Position numbers and translations under genes: made by a program
The notes under the pieces: generated by a model
Seen by the model: the letters and a program-made list of their open reading frames with translations, nothing else
Told to the model about the DNA's origin: nothing
The model's database searches: none
Shown here: positions 33,111 to 46,080 of the stretch, one piece after another
Numbering within the stretch: the stretch's first letter is position 1
Layout: each line of letters opens with the position of its first letter
Source of the DNA: Welwitschia mirabilis
Taxonomy: Eukaryota; Gnetophyta; Gnetopsida; Welwitschiales
NCBI GenBank assembly: GCA_051453625.1
Contig: JBOZIK010000001.1
Location: 157,330,443-157,394,442, forward strand
Reading direction: 5' to 3'
DNA length: 64,000 bases

Positions 33111-34459
33111 GAGTTTTGGATTTATGTGGAGCTATTTATTAACTTTGATTTTAAAAAATATATTGTTAAAGGAGCTAACAGTTTCTCACCTATAAAAGTA
33201 CCTTATAAGGTAATAATTAATGATAGAAGATATTTTGAGGATGATGAAGGCAGTAATAATAAAGTCAAATGAAGACTATATGCCCTTACATATGAATCTA
33301 GTTTTAAGAGAATACCAACAATAAGAACAATTCATGGTGAAAGAGTCATCAAAGGAGGATGTCATGTATGAAGATCAGAGTGTGAAGTTGAGTGTTAACT
33401 ATAAGCCTAAGTGTATGGATCCATTTTTAGAAAAAAACTAGGAAGAATTATAATCCATGATAGAGAAACCATTAAAAAATGATTTTATGCATGAAGTTCA
33501 AAGTAAATGGGAAGAGAAAACTCGTTTTTTGAAAGTTCCAATGAAGATGCACCAAAAGGATGCACTAAGTAAAATTAAATTTAGAGTAAGTTTGAAAATA
33601 AGAAATCTTTGAGACTAGATCTAAGACATGGACTTGTACTTTAAAATGAAGGACATTGATAAATTTAAAAAAGTAAATATTAAATTATTAATCCAACTTA
33701 CTTGCAAGGAGTCATAGCAAGTTGATGAAAACATGTTTTAAAGGGTCATTAAGATTGAAATCTTTTAACTTCTTGGAGCTCCATGAATGAGACTTTCTAA
33801 GATAATTTTGTAATACTTTCACATAGAAGAGAGATGATAAGAAATATGAAAATATTTTAGTAATAAGAAAAGTCTATGACAGAGTATATAGAGGAGTTTC
33901 ATGCACTTTCCATCCAAGCAGAATATTTTAATTTTGACATAGAAGAGGCAAATAGATTTATTACTAAGTTTAAAATTTGTTATTTAAGATAAAATTTCCA
34001 TTGTTACTTCTAAAATAACAGAGGAAGCATCTTAGTTAGCATTGCAAATAGAAGAGAAGTTACAACAAAGAAACAGTTCAAATAAAGAAAGACTCAAAGG
34101 AAAGGAATCACAAAAAAGGAGTCATCATTAAGATGAAAAAAAAACTAAGAATAGTATAACAAAGGCAAATAAAACATCAAACATAGATGAGCTATCTATA
34201 GAGGAAGAGGCAAAGGAGGTATTTTCTTAACTATCTTCTATAAATGCCATAAGTTAGAGAGTAAGTCTTATAACTATTCATTAATCAAGGAGGCTATGCA
34301 TTCTAATGCTATCTTTGAACATGATGAGACAAGCAAAGAATCTGAAAAGAAGGAACTAAAAAAGATTAATAGTAAGAAATAAGAGAATATAATTATTAAA
34401 AAAAATCTCATGCAAAATGTAGAAATTATTAAGGAGCCAATGTAATGAAGACAACTATT
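33111..34459 (+). pseudogene. Gypsy G2 gag
   Basis: The first 700 bases are leader and decayed gag N-terminus. The core is clear at 33870-34090 (SMTEYIEEFHALSIQAEYFN, then EEANRFITKF), followed by RGKGG and a relic of a zinc knuckle (YKCHKLESKSYN) at 34200-34280. An acidic lysine-rich spacer leads to protease. The type is that of plant chromoviruses (Reina/CRM-like). Broken by several stops. Confidence 0.8.
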
Positions 34460-34735
34460 ACCAACTAGATGTAAGTTTAAAGAAAAGGTATGTAGGATTA
34501 TAATTAATAATGAATGCACTAATAACTTGGTTTCTAGTGAGATGGTAAAAAAGTTGAATTTGGAGGCCATGTTGCATCTAGAACTAATCCAATTCTCTTA
34601 GTTACAAAAGGGATACCAGGTGATAGTCATAAAATAGTATTTAGTTAACTTCGAAATTAGTAACTTTCATGATCAAGTTCATTATGACATTATTCCCATG
34701 GATGATTATCATTAATTATGACGTAAAGCATGATA
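34460..34735 (+). pseudogene. Gypsy G2 protease
   Basis: TRCKFKEKVCRIIINNECTNN, LVSSEMVKKLNLE, LQKGYQVIV and DIIPMDDYH follow the chromovirus protease consensus. The catalytic D-G-G/S is replaced by N-N-E, so the active site is lost. Confidence 0.8.
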
Positions 34736-34929
34736 ATATAATACAAAGTATAGGCACAACATGGATATAAATATTTGCATTATAATTGATAATAATTGAA
34801 AGCGGTTTGAGTTGTTGCCAAATCTAAAGAAAGTTCTAAAACATAAGATAGGTGTATATTTCTTAGGTAAAAAAGAGTTTTTAAATAAAACAAAAGAAGA
34901 GGGATATGGAATGGAAGTGGTATTAAAGA

Positions 34930-35690
34930 TGTCTTTAGAACAATAATTGAAGCAGCACCTAATGGAGGTAAAAGATTTGTTAAAATCATTTACAGATAAT
35001 TTTGTCGTTGATTTGCCTTCTCATTTACCATTTTTTAGGAGTATAAATCATCAAATAGATCTAATTCCTAGTGCTTTACTTCTAAACAAGGCATCATACA
35101 GAATGGTACCACATGAAAGAGAGGAGATAAATAGATAGGTACAAGAATTGCAAGATAAGAAGTTGATCAAAGAAATATTATTACACTATTTTATTCTAGT
35201 AGTATTAACTCTAAAGAAAAATAGAAAGGAGTTATCCATGTATCTTAATTTACTAGCCATCAAAAAGATAATGCTAAGGTATTAATTTTCTATGCCTTGC
35301 ATGCATGATATTTTGGAATTTTTGATAGGTGCATCTATTTTTATTAAGATAGATTTAAAGAGTGGATATCGTCAAATTGATATTAGAGAAGAAAATACAT
35401 GAAAGGAAACATTTAAGACCCCAGATGTATTGTGTAAATGGTTGGTGATGCTATTTATATTGAAAAATGCTCTAAGTACATTAATGAGGTTGATTATAGA
35501 GTTATTAAAGACTTTCCTTAAAATGTTTATTATTTCTTTTTAAGATCATATTTTAGTAATTAGCAAGAGTCTTAAGAATTATAGAAAAGATTTAAGAAGA
35601 TTTATTCAAAGGTTAAAGGAAGAGCAAGAAGTGATAAATGCAAAGAAATGCAACCTTGCCCAGCTAAAGTTAGTATCCCTTAGATAATTA
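34930..35690 (+). pseudogene. Gypsy G2 reverse transcriptase
   Basis: Open from 34947 to 35138 (LKSFTDNFVVDLPSHLPFF, INHQIDLIPSALL, ASYRMVPHE). It continues with stops through QELQDKKLIKE, IDLKSGYRQIDI, LCKWLVMLF, LKNALSTLMRL and a disrupted FDD catalytic region (F-stop-D) near 35545. Ends with KCNLAQLKL. Clear Ty3/gypsy chromovirus RT, non-functional. Confidence 0.9.
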
Positions 35691-35699
35691 TCTCCAACA

Positions 35700-36225
35700 A
35701 TGAAATCAAGATGAATTTAAACAAGGTGAAGGCTATTTTGGAATAGCCTACAAAAACTTCAGTAAGGGATGTTCATGGTTTCCATGGATTAGTAAGCTTT
35801 TATGAAAGCTCCATTAAGAATTTAGAAAGATTTATGCACCAATGTTAGATACCATCAAGAAGGATCAAGCCTTCAAGTGGAGCATAATTCAAGTAGTAAA
35901 GCAATTGGAGGAGCACTCACCTAAGAATGAAAACACATTTCCTTCTTTAGTGAAAAGTTAAATGATGCTAAGAAATACTAATCAACCTATCAAAAGGATT
36001 TGTATGCTATTTTATAAGCATTGAAGAGGTGGAGACATTACCTACTATGAAAAGCATTAATTATTTACATACATCATAAGAAATTACAATACATAAATAG
36101 TTTAGGTAAGTGCAAAGTAGGTGAAGTGGGTGGAATAGCTATAAAAATTTAACTTTGTGATCAAGAACAAGAGAAGGAAGATAAACAAAGTTGCAAATTC
36201 TTTAAGTTGAGTAGTATGCATGATA
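35700..36225 (+). pseudogene. Gypsy G2 RNase H
   Basis: Includes a VHGFHGLVSFYES-like segment at 35770-35820, FFSEKLNDAKKY, TYQKDLYAIL-ALKRWRHYL and a decayed DHKKLQYINS segment (35940-36150), in the usual order. Stops at several tryptophan and glutamine codons. Confidence 0.8.
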
Positions 36226-36329
36226 AGATATTATAAAGTTAATTTTACTTTATCATACATTCCATACTTGTATCATTGTGATCTAGATGTACAAGGATGT
36301 ATAAGAGAAAGTGAAGAAATCTTTAAAAG

Positions 36330-36535
36330 GATATGATTATACAGACTGACAACTTGCTTTATAAGGATAACAGGTTGTGTAGTCTTAGAGGATTATCAAG
36401 GAAGAACATCTTGTGAGAAAACCATTATCATAACATGACTAGACATTATCGGTTAGATATCACTTATGAATTGTTCAAAAAGTTATGCCCTGAGCCTCAC
36501 ATGTACAAGGGTATGTAATAAATGGTATGAAGTTA
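36330..36535 (+). pseudogene. Gypsy G2 integrase, N-terminal part
   Basis: LYKDNRLCSLRG, ENHYHNMTRHYRLDITYELF and a PHMYKGM-like segment match the zinc-binding N-terminus of chromovirus integrase. The frame is cut at 36540 by the Athila-like element and resumes at 47373. Confidence 0.8.
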
Positions 36536-36540
36536 CTCTA

Positions 36541-37883
36541 TGTTCATTATTTTAGGATGTTTAGATTTAAATTAAGTTTATACTTAGTTATCATTCTTCA
36601 TCAGGGATAACATGGGTAATGGTTTAGAATTTTCTATTCTTAAACTTAATGCAATTTATAAAATTCTAAGAAAATAAAAAAAAAAAGATAAAAATGATTC
36701 TGGAGTTTTAGTTGAAACTTTGACTTGAGGGAGAAGGGAAGTAAGCTAGCTCCAAGGTATCCATGATTTATTTTCAAGTAATTCTTCACTCCATTGTTGC
36801 CCAATTTCTTCTTGCAATACACTTAAAATCATCAAGTGCTTTTGGCCCAAATCATGGTTACATTATCTCATTGATCATATGAGTAATGTTAAACTCAATT
36901 GCCACTTGATCACTAAAGCTTTAAATAATGATAGAAGGTAAGGACTCTAAGTACTTAAAATTTATAAAGGACTTTCACTAAATGCTAAAAGAGTTCACTC
37001 AAATACAAAGAAGCTTAATGGACAAACTATTACTTAAGCATTCCAATTATAATGTGATTCATGAATTAAAAATAATAACTTATGTATTACAGAAAAGAAA
37101 AAACTTTATAATAAAGGAAAAAAGATGCCAAAAGAATTCCTTAACAATCCTCAAGACCAGCTCACTCCTCTAAAGAGTTACTTAGAAAACCATAACAATT
37201 GACACTTTAAGGTTCTATAATTCTCCAAAGCTGAAGAGAATACAATAAAAGGTTTAAGGCCCTTTCATAGGGAGTGATGAGAAAGAGGGATGGTTATAAG
37301 TCCTTAGCTTGTAGTGTTAGGTGCAATTATAAAATCATGACATTAGGTAGGATGGCCTGTCTTATTTTACAATTCAAGGAGATTGTTATAATAATGCCAA
37401 CACTTGGTTCTAGAGTGCTGTAGCTATTGCACCTGTTGTCAATGTCATGTATCTTTATCGTAATCTTACTCATCCTTGCCAAATGTCATGCTATGAATCC
37501 TCGTCATCATCCCCACATGTCGTCAAGCATGCAATTGATTTCTGATGTGGAAGTCTATTAATATCATAGTTGTATTTAATCTAATTTTACATGGCAAGTC
37601 AAGAATCTAAGTTTGAAGGTAGTCTGTGCAGATAGGCTAGTAACATAAGTAGTCTTGGCTAGTAGTGCTAGCGTTTTAGGCTAATTGATGATCAAATTAA
37701 AGCATGTCCTCCAATTGAGCATAAATCATCTAAAAATATCATGGACACATGATAGATCCATAAATAATATGAAAATCAGTAGAAAACATGTTTTTATGAT
37801 AAAATCAATGATATTAATGTCTTTTATTAAGATTAATTAGTCATTTAACTTAATCATAATGTTAATTTTTGCATATTAAGACA
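36541..37883 (-). repeat. Athila-like 3' LTR (1343 bp)
   Basis: Matches 46109-47367 throughout, for example AGGATAACATGGG, AAATCATG, ATAGAAGGTAAGGA/ATAGAAGATAAGGA and CATGACATTAGGTA. It is about 84 bp longer than its partner because of small insertions (such as around 37620-37680). Confidence 0.92.
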
Positions 37884-39351
37884 CCCTTAGCTAGTCTTTT
37901 GCTAATGCCTTAGCAAAATGTTGATAACAAACTGATTAAGCATGGAAACATTATCTATGTTGAAAGCACTCAAGTATGGGGATGATGTAACTTTAAAAAT
38001 TTTATAAACAATTTTTTATGATTAAGGCATCAAAATGAAAAAAAGTCCTTAAAACCTGATGTTGTTTCCCCTAAACAAAACTGAACTTTATCCATAAAGT
38101 TTATGGTGAAAAATATTTCTATCATTTCAAAACATAAGCCTTAGAAGGATCATGAACAGTCCTTTTATTAAATATATATAAAATGGTACAACTAAAAAAA
38201 GGAAAAACTAACTACAATGAAAAGCTAAGTAAAACATCAATCCATAAAAATGGTTAATGCCTTATTAATTATTTCTCAGAAAGAATGGTGATGAATTGAA
38301 GTGGAGTGGTGATGAAAAATGAACATGCAGTAAAGGACTTAACCAAAATCTAATGAATAAATGAGAAAACATTCCTAAGCTAATGGCCCTTATTATAATT
38401 TTGTGAATTTTATTTTAGTGGATCCTAAAATTAACTAAGGGTGTATGCAACCAACTAAATTATACGAATTCAAGGACTTATTAGTAAATTGCAAATATGA
38501 AGGTTAAGAGTCAATAGTTCATATGAAAGCCTCCGATTTTCACCTTTCTCATTCCTTTATTCTCCATTTCTACCTATGCATATGTTCTTAGTCTTAAGCC
38601 ATTGAATCACATTAAGAATCCAATATTATAACATTTTATGCAAACAGAATTAAGCATGTTGTTTTATGCAAAAGTCAGTGTTGCATTGCCAGTGAGCATT
38701 TATAACTGTGATGCAGTTGAACGTTGAAATAAGATTATTAGAGTTACATTACTAGTAGGTATCCATAGCCTTAATGTAGTTAATTAAACTTAATTAAGTG
38801 ATTAATGTTATGTGAATTTAGAGAATAAATACATCACTTTATTTTGTTAATCTTTCCATAGTCATTTTTTATGCACATTAAGGGGTCATGGACTCATTAT
38901 TCTAGTTAAGATAAATCTTGTCTCCGTCAAAGGCTTTAGACTTAAGAAACACATATGAAGGTAAATCATGCCTTTTTAACCAAGTTTGACCAAAATTGGA
39001 GATCCTAAGTGAATGTGCTTTTAACCAATACACTCGACATAAGCGTATTCTTCCTTGAAAACCCATAAGTATACTCAACCTCAATTGTTATCTAAGTGAT
39101 ACTAAGATCATGTATTATTGATTTTTGATTAAAGATCATTAACATGGATTAGTAAGCCTCATAAATTCATAACTCACTAGAATAGGTGGATGATAGTGCT
39201 TTATGTAGTATTCATTGACTTTGGATACTTGATGGTTTTTGGGATTTTCCATGGGAAATACTCAATGAGGCAAATTATTAAAAATGATTCTTTCCACTTA
39301 GTGACTAGTCTGATTAAGAAAAGATGTAAGTTAAGTTATAAAACAAAACTA
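37884..39351 (-). other. Athila-like 3' region (after pol)
   Basis: One minus-strand open stretch at 39084-38902 (60 codons; ISNFGQTWLKRHDLPSYVF). The rest is AT-rich and non-coding. The stretch just after integrase (39300-39150) shows relics of the GPF...VFPHGAV-type segment. No signal peptide or membrane protein is convincing. Confidence 0.5.
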
Positions 39352-41330
39352 GTTCTACCTCCTTAAGAGTTTTCCTANNNNNNNNNNNNNNNNNNNNNNN
39401 NNNNNNNNNNNNNNNNNNNNNNNNNNNNNNNNNNNNNNNNNNNNNNNNNNNNNNNNNNNNNNNNNNNNNNNNNNNNNNNNNNNNNNNNNNNNNNNNNNNN
39501 NNNNNNNNNNNNNNNNNNNNNNNNNNNNNNNNNNNNNNNNNNNNNNNNNNNNNNNNNNNNNNNNNNNNNNNNNNNNNNNNNNNNNNNNNNNNNNNNNNNN
39601 NNNNNNNNNNNNNNNNNNNNNNNNNNNNNNNNNNNNNNNNNNNNNNNNNNNNNNNNNNNNNNNNNNNNNNNNNNNNNNNNNNNNNNNNNNNNNNNNNNNN
39701 NNNNNNNNNNNNNNNNNNNNNNNNNNNNNNNNNNNNNNNNNNNNNNNNNNNNNNNNNNNNNNNNNNNNNNNNNNNNNNNNNNNNNNNNNNNNNNNNNNNN
39801 NNNNNNNNNNNNNNNNNNNNNNNNNNNNNNNNNNNNNNNNNNNNNNNNNNNNNNNNNNNNNNNNNNNNNNNNNNNNNNNNNNNNNNNNNNNNNNNNNNNN
39901 NNNNNNNNNNNNNNNNNNNNNNNNNNNNNNNNNNNNNNNNNNNNNNNNNNNNNNNNNNNNNNNNNNNNNNNNNNNNNNNNNNNNNNNNNNNNNNNNNNNN
40001 NNNNNNNNNNNNNNNNNNNNNNNNNNNNNNNNNNNNNNNNNNNNNNNNNNNNNNNNNNNNNNNNNNNNNNNNNNNNNNNNNNNNNNNNNNNNNNNNNNNN
40101 NNNNNNNNNNNNNNNNNNNNNNNNNNNNNNNNNNNNNNNNNNNNNNNNNNNNNNNNNNNNNNNNNNNNNNNNNNNNNNNNNNNNNNNNNNNNNNNNNNNN
40201 NNNNNNNNNGTTCTACCTCCTTAAGAGTTTTCCTAAGGATGTGTTGGTCATGGAAGTTCTTCATCCTCTCTTTGTTTATCCTTATGTTTTCATAGGTGCC
40301 ATTCCTAATTTCATCCAATTTTTTAAATTGTATGATCCTCTTTTTCCTTGTAGCCTCCAAATCTAATTTCATGTTTTTAATCACCTAGTATGCTTTGTGT
40401 TCGAGTTGTATAGGTAGATGATGAGATTTTCTGTAAACTAGTCTAAACAGCAACATTCCTATTAGAGTTTTATAAGTAGTGTAATGAATCCATAGAACAT
40501 GATTAATCTTAAAAAACTAGTCTTCTTGTATTGAGATTATTACCTTTTGTAGAATTCTCTTAGTCTTTCTATTTATAACTTCAATGTCGACACTAGTTTG
40601 AGGGAGATATTGTGTTGCTACTTTGTGATTTACCCCACACTTAGTAAGAAGGTTATTAAATATTTTAATACAGAAATGTATTCATTCATTGCTAATTAAA
40701 AATCATGATTAATCAAATTGTGTTAAGATCTTTTTCTTAAAGAATTTTATCATTATTTGAGCATCATTTGGTCAACAAGCATAAGTCTTAAACCATTTTG
40801 TTACATAGTTCATAAAAACTAAAATGTATAAGTGCTCATTTAAAGGTGGATAAGGGCCTTGTAAATTAATTGCCCAAGTGTCAAAGGGTTCAACCATAAG
40901 AATGGGGTTTAGGGGTATCATTTGTCTTCATGAAAGACTTCCTAGTTTTTAACAATTATTACAAAATTTGTAGTAAACGTAGGAGCCTTTGAAAATAGAA
41001 GGTCAATAGAAAATAAAGTGAAGGACTTTTATATTGATTTTATTAGCTGAGTAATAACTCCCATAAGCCTCAAAATGGTAATGCTTAAGAATGTCATGGA
41101 TTTCAGTTTGGAGTACACATTTGCAAATGACTTGATCTAGATAATATTTAAAACGATAAGGGCTATTCCAAAAGAAGTATTTGATCTAGCTGAAGAACCT
41201 CTTTCTATCATAAGGAATCCAACAAGAAGAAATGATTTTTGAGACTAGTAGTTATCAATATCCTCAAACCAAGGTACTTCCTTAACTGAAATGAGATGTT
41301 CATCTGAAAAGATGTTATTAATAGAAAGGG
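39352..41330 (-). pseudogene. Athila-like integrase, gap-interrupted
   Basis: The minus strand shows EPFDTWAINLQGPYPPLN near 40890 (the catalytic Asp of the IDFMGP motif is Asn, a G-to-A change), LYILVFMNYVTKW, NDAQIMIKF, GVNHKVATQYLPQTS near 40620 and NRKTKRIL. The C-terminal part reads KLDEIRNGTYENIRINKERM and FHDQHILRKT (40384-40236), then is cut by an 832-N gap. The decayed zinc-binding part is around 41150-41300. Confidence 0.85.
39378..40209. other. Assembly gap (832 N) flanked by an identical 26-bp sequence
   Basis: 39352-39377 and 40210-40235 are identical. The integrase frame runs into this shared segment on both sides. Confidence 0.92.
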
Positions 41331-41355
41331 ATGTTTTTAGATTCTCTTGAATTAA

Positions 41356-41880
41356 TCAGGAAAAATGATCTGCAACTATGTTATTAAAACCCTTTTTGTC
41401 TTTAATTTCTAAGTTAAATTCCTGCAAAAGAAGGATCCATCTGATTATTCTTAGTTTTGAATTCTTTTTGATAAAAAGATATCCAAGGGATAAATGATCA
41501 CTAGAGATAATTACTTTAGATCCTGAAACATATTGCCTAAATTTCTCTAAGATGAAGACTATATCTAGTAGCTCTTTTTCCATAACTGTGTAGCTTAATT
41601 AAGTCTCATTTAAAGTTTTACTGATATAATAAATCATAGTTGGTTTTTTATCCATACTTTGTCCTAAAACAGCCTCAACTGTGTAATCACTGACATCACA
41701 CATAAGCTCAAAAGATAACTTACAATTGAGTGGTTGAATGATTAGGATCGAATTTAGTTTTTCTTTGAGTTGTTTACAAACTTATTAAGATTCTAGAGTC
41801 TATTTGAAGGAGGAATTTCATAATGGATTAGAGATTTTACTAAAATCCTTAATTAATATTTTATAGTGTCTTACATGTCC
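41356..41880 (-). pseudogene. Athila-like RNase H
   Basis: 41583-41356 is open for 75 codons: EKELLDIVFILEKFRQYVSG, SDHLSLGYLF, LRIIRWILLLQEFNLEI, VADHFS. These are the terminal RNase H motifs of Athila-type Pol. The segment up to about 41880 is the decayed start of the domain. Confidence 0.9.
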
Positions 41881-42520
41881 TATGAATGCTCTAACATCTT
41901 TTTATCTTTAAGGAGTTAGCAGATGTGTGATTAGAAAGAAACCTTCATAGGATCTACTTGAATTCCTTCCTTAGAAAGAACATGTCCTAAAGCTATGCCT
42001 TCATTAACCATAAAATGGCATTTCTCCTAGGTGAACATAAGGCATTTTTCAATAAGTCATTTAAGGACATGTTCTAAGTTATGTAGATAGTGGTTAAAAT
42101 AGGTTCCATTGATTAAGAAATCATACATAAATATTTTGATACTTAAATCTAATAAATCTGAGAATATTTTGATCATGCAGTGTTAGAATGTAGTTAGTCA
42201 TTACATAAGCCAAAGGGCATTCATTTATAAGAAAACATTCCATAGAAGCAAGTTAAGTATTTTTTTAAAAAGTACTTAGAGGAAATTTCAATTTGATTAT
42301 AACATGAGTACCCCTCTAAGAAATAGTACAATGAATTCCCTAAAAGTTGCTCTAGGATTTGGTTGGAGAAATGTAGAAGGAAGTGATCCTTTCTTGAGAT
42401 GGCATTTAATTTTCTGTAGTTGACACACATCCTTCATTTTACTACATGTCTGGTAGGAATAATATCATTGTACTTATTTGGAACAAGGGTAATTTCCTCT
42501 TTCTTAGCCACAGTCTAAGT
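41881..42520 (-). pseudogene. Athila-like reverse transcriptase
   Basis: 42430-42221 is open: CVNYRKLNAISRKDHFLLHF, LYYFLEGYSCYNQI, KYLTCFYGMFSYK. Further on, KIFMYDFLING near 42100 is the catalytic FMDDF segment with the first Asp replaced by Tyr, and EKCHFMVNEGIALGHVLS follows. Upstream at 42520-42430 is NKYNDIIPTR. Clearly Athila lineage and catalytically dead. Confidence 0.92.
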
Positions 42521-43129
42521 TGGAATCATCCATTTTCTATCTAAAATAGGGTAAATAATCGTGTTATCTAGAAGTTTGATCATCTCATTTTTAACTACCT
42601 CTCTTAAGGTTGGGTTTATTCATCTCTAGGCTTCTCTAGATTGTTTTACATTAATTTATAAGTAAATATGGTATATGAAGATGTTGGGATCAATGCCCCT
42701 AGTGTCTGAGAGGTTCCAACCTATTACGTATGTATTCTTCCTTAAGAGTTTAAGGAAGAATTTATGCCTATCAAAAAGGTAGATTTATCCCCTAAAAAAG
42801 CATATTTTAAATCATTTGGTAAAGTTTCAAGTTCTAAGTCAATTTCATTTTAAGTGATGGACATATTTCTTGAAAGCAATCTAAGTCATCATTTTTGGGA
42901 GAGTGAAAATTAGATTCCTATTTTTAAAAAAGCTTTCTATCCTATTTACATGTTTTATTCCTTCATAATTTGATGGCAAATTTATGGCATTAAAGATGTT
43001 TAGTTCTATGATCATGTTGCTAAAGGAAATCTTCATTACCTATTCTTGCAATTGATTAAGACATTTAAAGTTGCTACGAACAGTATTCCTAAAATAATAG
43101 ACACTAATTGGTTCATTGAGTTTTCCATG

Positions 43130-43340
43130 TCCAAAACCACAAAGTCCACTGGGAAATAGCAACTATCAACCCTAAAGATAACATCCTATATGACTCTTAA
43201 TGGTATTTTTATAGAATTTTCAACTAACTAAAGTTGGATTTTCATGTTTTTAAGCCCTTCTAACTCTTTGTAGGTTCCAAAGGGGAGTAAATTCATGCTA
43301 GCTCTTAAATCTAATAAGGCTTGGTTAAGTCACTTATTGC
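43130..43340 (-). pseudogene. Athila-like protease
   Basis: LLDLRASMNLLPFGTYKEL corresponds to the DLGAS active site of Athila protease. The catalytic Gly is Arg (a G-to-A change). FPVDFVVLDME follows, as expected. Confidence 0.8.
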
Positions 43341-43460
43341 TTATGCTATTGTAATCATTAGGCATTTAGGGTCTTTGTATTTGGGTGGACATTGATTTTG
43401 AAGGATTGCACTTGTTTGTTATGCTAGGAAAATGCACCTTTTCACAATGCACATATCTTT

Positions 43461-45270
43461 GAAGAATTTTTCACAGGAAGGCATTTGTTTGATGGCTTCT
43501 AAGATAGGGATGTTTACCTTAACTTCCTTGAAAATTTTTGAAGCTTCTAACTATTTTTTCATTATATTATTTTTTCTAACTTATTAAGGAAAAATAAGGG
43601 TTGCTTGTATATAGGAAAAAGTTCTTTATTCCTATCCTTTTCTTTATCTTCTAGGGATTGGTTTTTCTTTGGTTTTATTTGCATGATTGGGTTTTCTAAT
43701 TATTTTTCACTTCTAAAGTATATGAACTTAGTTTCTTGTAAGTGTTATATCCCTTGAGTAAACCTAACTCCCTTTGGATTTGGATAAGCACTCATGGGAA
43801 TTTTACCCATTTACCTTTGGTTTAAAGTGGAAAGATTTGTGCTTGCATTTGCTAAAGTTATTGGAGGACCTGTGTAATGGATTATGTATTCTACTCAAGG
43901 CTGTTTCAAATCAAGAAGTATTGCTTTAGTGATTGTTCATGGTTTCTATTAAGTTTAACTTGAATTTCTATGAATTTTCTAACTAAATCCTTGAAGGGGG
44001 TGGATGAGGATGGTTTTTGGTAATTGGAAGTGAAAGGGTGAGAGGATGATGATGTGTATTAATTTCGTGGCTAATTTTGATTGTCTTGTTTTCTAGAAAA
44101 GTTAGGATGATTTATTCACCTGAGATTATATGTTTTTGAGTTTGGATTTTTTTAGGATTTTATCATTCATGCCTAACTATGTTTACTTACTTGTTAACTG
44201 TATTTTAAAATATTAGAATGAAAGGGCTTTTGGCTATTTCATAGGTGTCAATATAGCAGATTAGGCATTTTGGCCTAACAATCATAGATGAAAGTGAAGT
44301 GGTTAAGGATTCTAGTTTCCTCACTAATTCATCTACCTTATTATTAACTTCTAAGTTTTTAGGAATATTAAACATGCTTGTAGACCTAACAGAATGATGG
44401 GATATAGATGGCTTAATAGGTTTTTCCCAATTCTTCAAATTCTCAATTACACTCTCTAGATATTCCCAACATTGATATAGAGGCATGATAAAAAAATTAT
44501 CCTTACTCATCATTTCAATTAATTAGTAGTTCTGAGTGGACAATCCATTATATAAAAGACTTATTTTCCTTCCTGACTCAAATCTGTAGTAGGAACATTT
44601 TAGTAATAAGTCTTTAAATTATTCTAAGATCTAGGAAAACGTTTTATGGTCCTTTAATGGGAAATTCATGATTAGTTTCCTTAAAGTATTTGTCTTATGA
44701 TTGAAAAAGAATTAGTATATGAAGGTCTTATTAAGGTTAGACCATGATTTAATAAACATAGGCTTAAGGGTGTACAACCAAGATTTCACCTTTTCCTTCA
44801 AGGAAAATAGGAACACTATAAGCCTTAGGACATCACATGTATTTGGGTATTTTAGAATGATTGATAAAATGTATTTAAATTCCTTAAGGTGGAGATACAA
44901 ACCTTCACATTTAAGATCATAGAAATGAGGAAACGTTTGTATGGTAAAAGCTTTGCATTGTAGCCTTTATTTAATGGATGATGGTAATATGCAAGAGGGT
45001 ATTTGCAAGCATTGTTATTGAAGATAGTCATGGAGGGTTTACCTATTTTGATTAGCGTTGGCTATAGTAGGTTGTTGCTTAGCCACTTCTTTGGCAAATA
45101 ATAAGCCATTAATTTGTTGATCATATCCTGATAAGATAAACTTCCATTAAAGGCATCTTAAATATTAAATGGATTATTTATCTTTTACTATTATTGTTAT
45201 GATGAGGAGGTTTGTTGGTTATTTTAGGAGGATGAGGTTTTATCCCTTTGGGAATCATCATGGCTTAATT
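43461..45270 (-). pseudogene. Athila-like gag
   Basis: The minus strand begins near MIPKGIKP at about 45262. 44900-44712 is open with YLHLKEFKYIL, VLRLIVFLFSLKEKVKSWLY, SWSNLNKTF, the retrotransposon gag core. 44513-44205 (PLYQCWEYLESVIENLKNW, NKVDELVRKLESL) gives the downstream part. Several stops and shifts. Confidence 0.85.
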
Positions 45271-46080
45271 TTCATTTCAGGATCCGATCTCTCACATTCT
45301 TTCATGATTAGAATAGGGATTCATATTATTGTGATTTAATTTCTCAGTTTCTTTATGGGTCCACTATATACAAGAATAAGTTTAGATGGTTTTGAGCAAG
45401 TTTCATAAGGAATTTCATAGAGCCTATAGATTATAGAGATTTTAACATCTGCACAAAAGGTTTGATTAAAAACTCAAGGCATTTTGGGTAGAAAGGATGA
45501 CCCAATAAGGGTAGATGATGGTATCAATCAAGTTTTGAATCATGGTTTTTCTTTCTACATAGAGGTTCATTACTTGCACATGGAACATTTCACATAATAG
45601 GGCTATATATAAATAAAGCCAAAGTGAAGAACGTGAACAAAATGAAACCCAAAATTAATGAATTCATAGAATTATTTTTAGAGATTTTAATGTTTTAGCA
45701 TATAGTATAGAACATAAACACATAAAATGTAGAAAATAATAGCAAATAAAGGAAGTCACACAGTGTATCATAAAGTTAATTAGAAAAAAATATGTTATCA
45801 AGTTTTTACTCCTGAGGTAACCTATAATAAAATGTAAGACACGCAGAAAACAAGTAAGCAAAAAATTAAAAACAAACATAAAAATAACTAGATGAGTTTG
45901 GGTTTTATTGAACTGATTAGTACTAACCACTAGAAGAAAAATTAAACATACAAAAAGAAAAAGGAGTAACTCAGGTATCACTGAAGAGGACCAATATCCA
46001 CTACTTGAAAAGTAGAAACTATGTGTAAAAACTTTGCAAAAAGAAAAGTAGTGCTCCATTGAGCTACTACTATGCCATTT
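45271..46080 (-). other. Athila-like leader between PBS and gag
   Basis: About 0.8 kb, AT-rich. It holds a 131-codon hydrophobic frame (46059-45664, minus) that I treat as chance because it lies in the untranslated leader and has a low-complexity Phe/Leu/Tyr composition. Confidence 0.6.

Noticed and set aside
45664-46059. 131-codon minus frame, membrane-protein-like
   Set aside because: It lies in the leader between the Athila PBS and gag, is dominated by Phe/Leu/Tyr from AT-rich DNA, and resembles no env protein.
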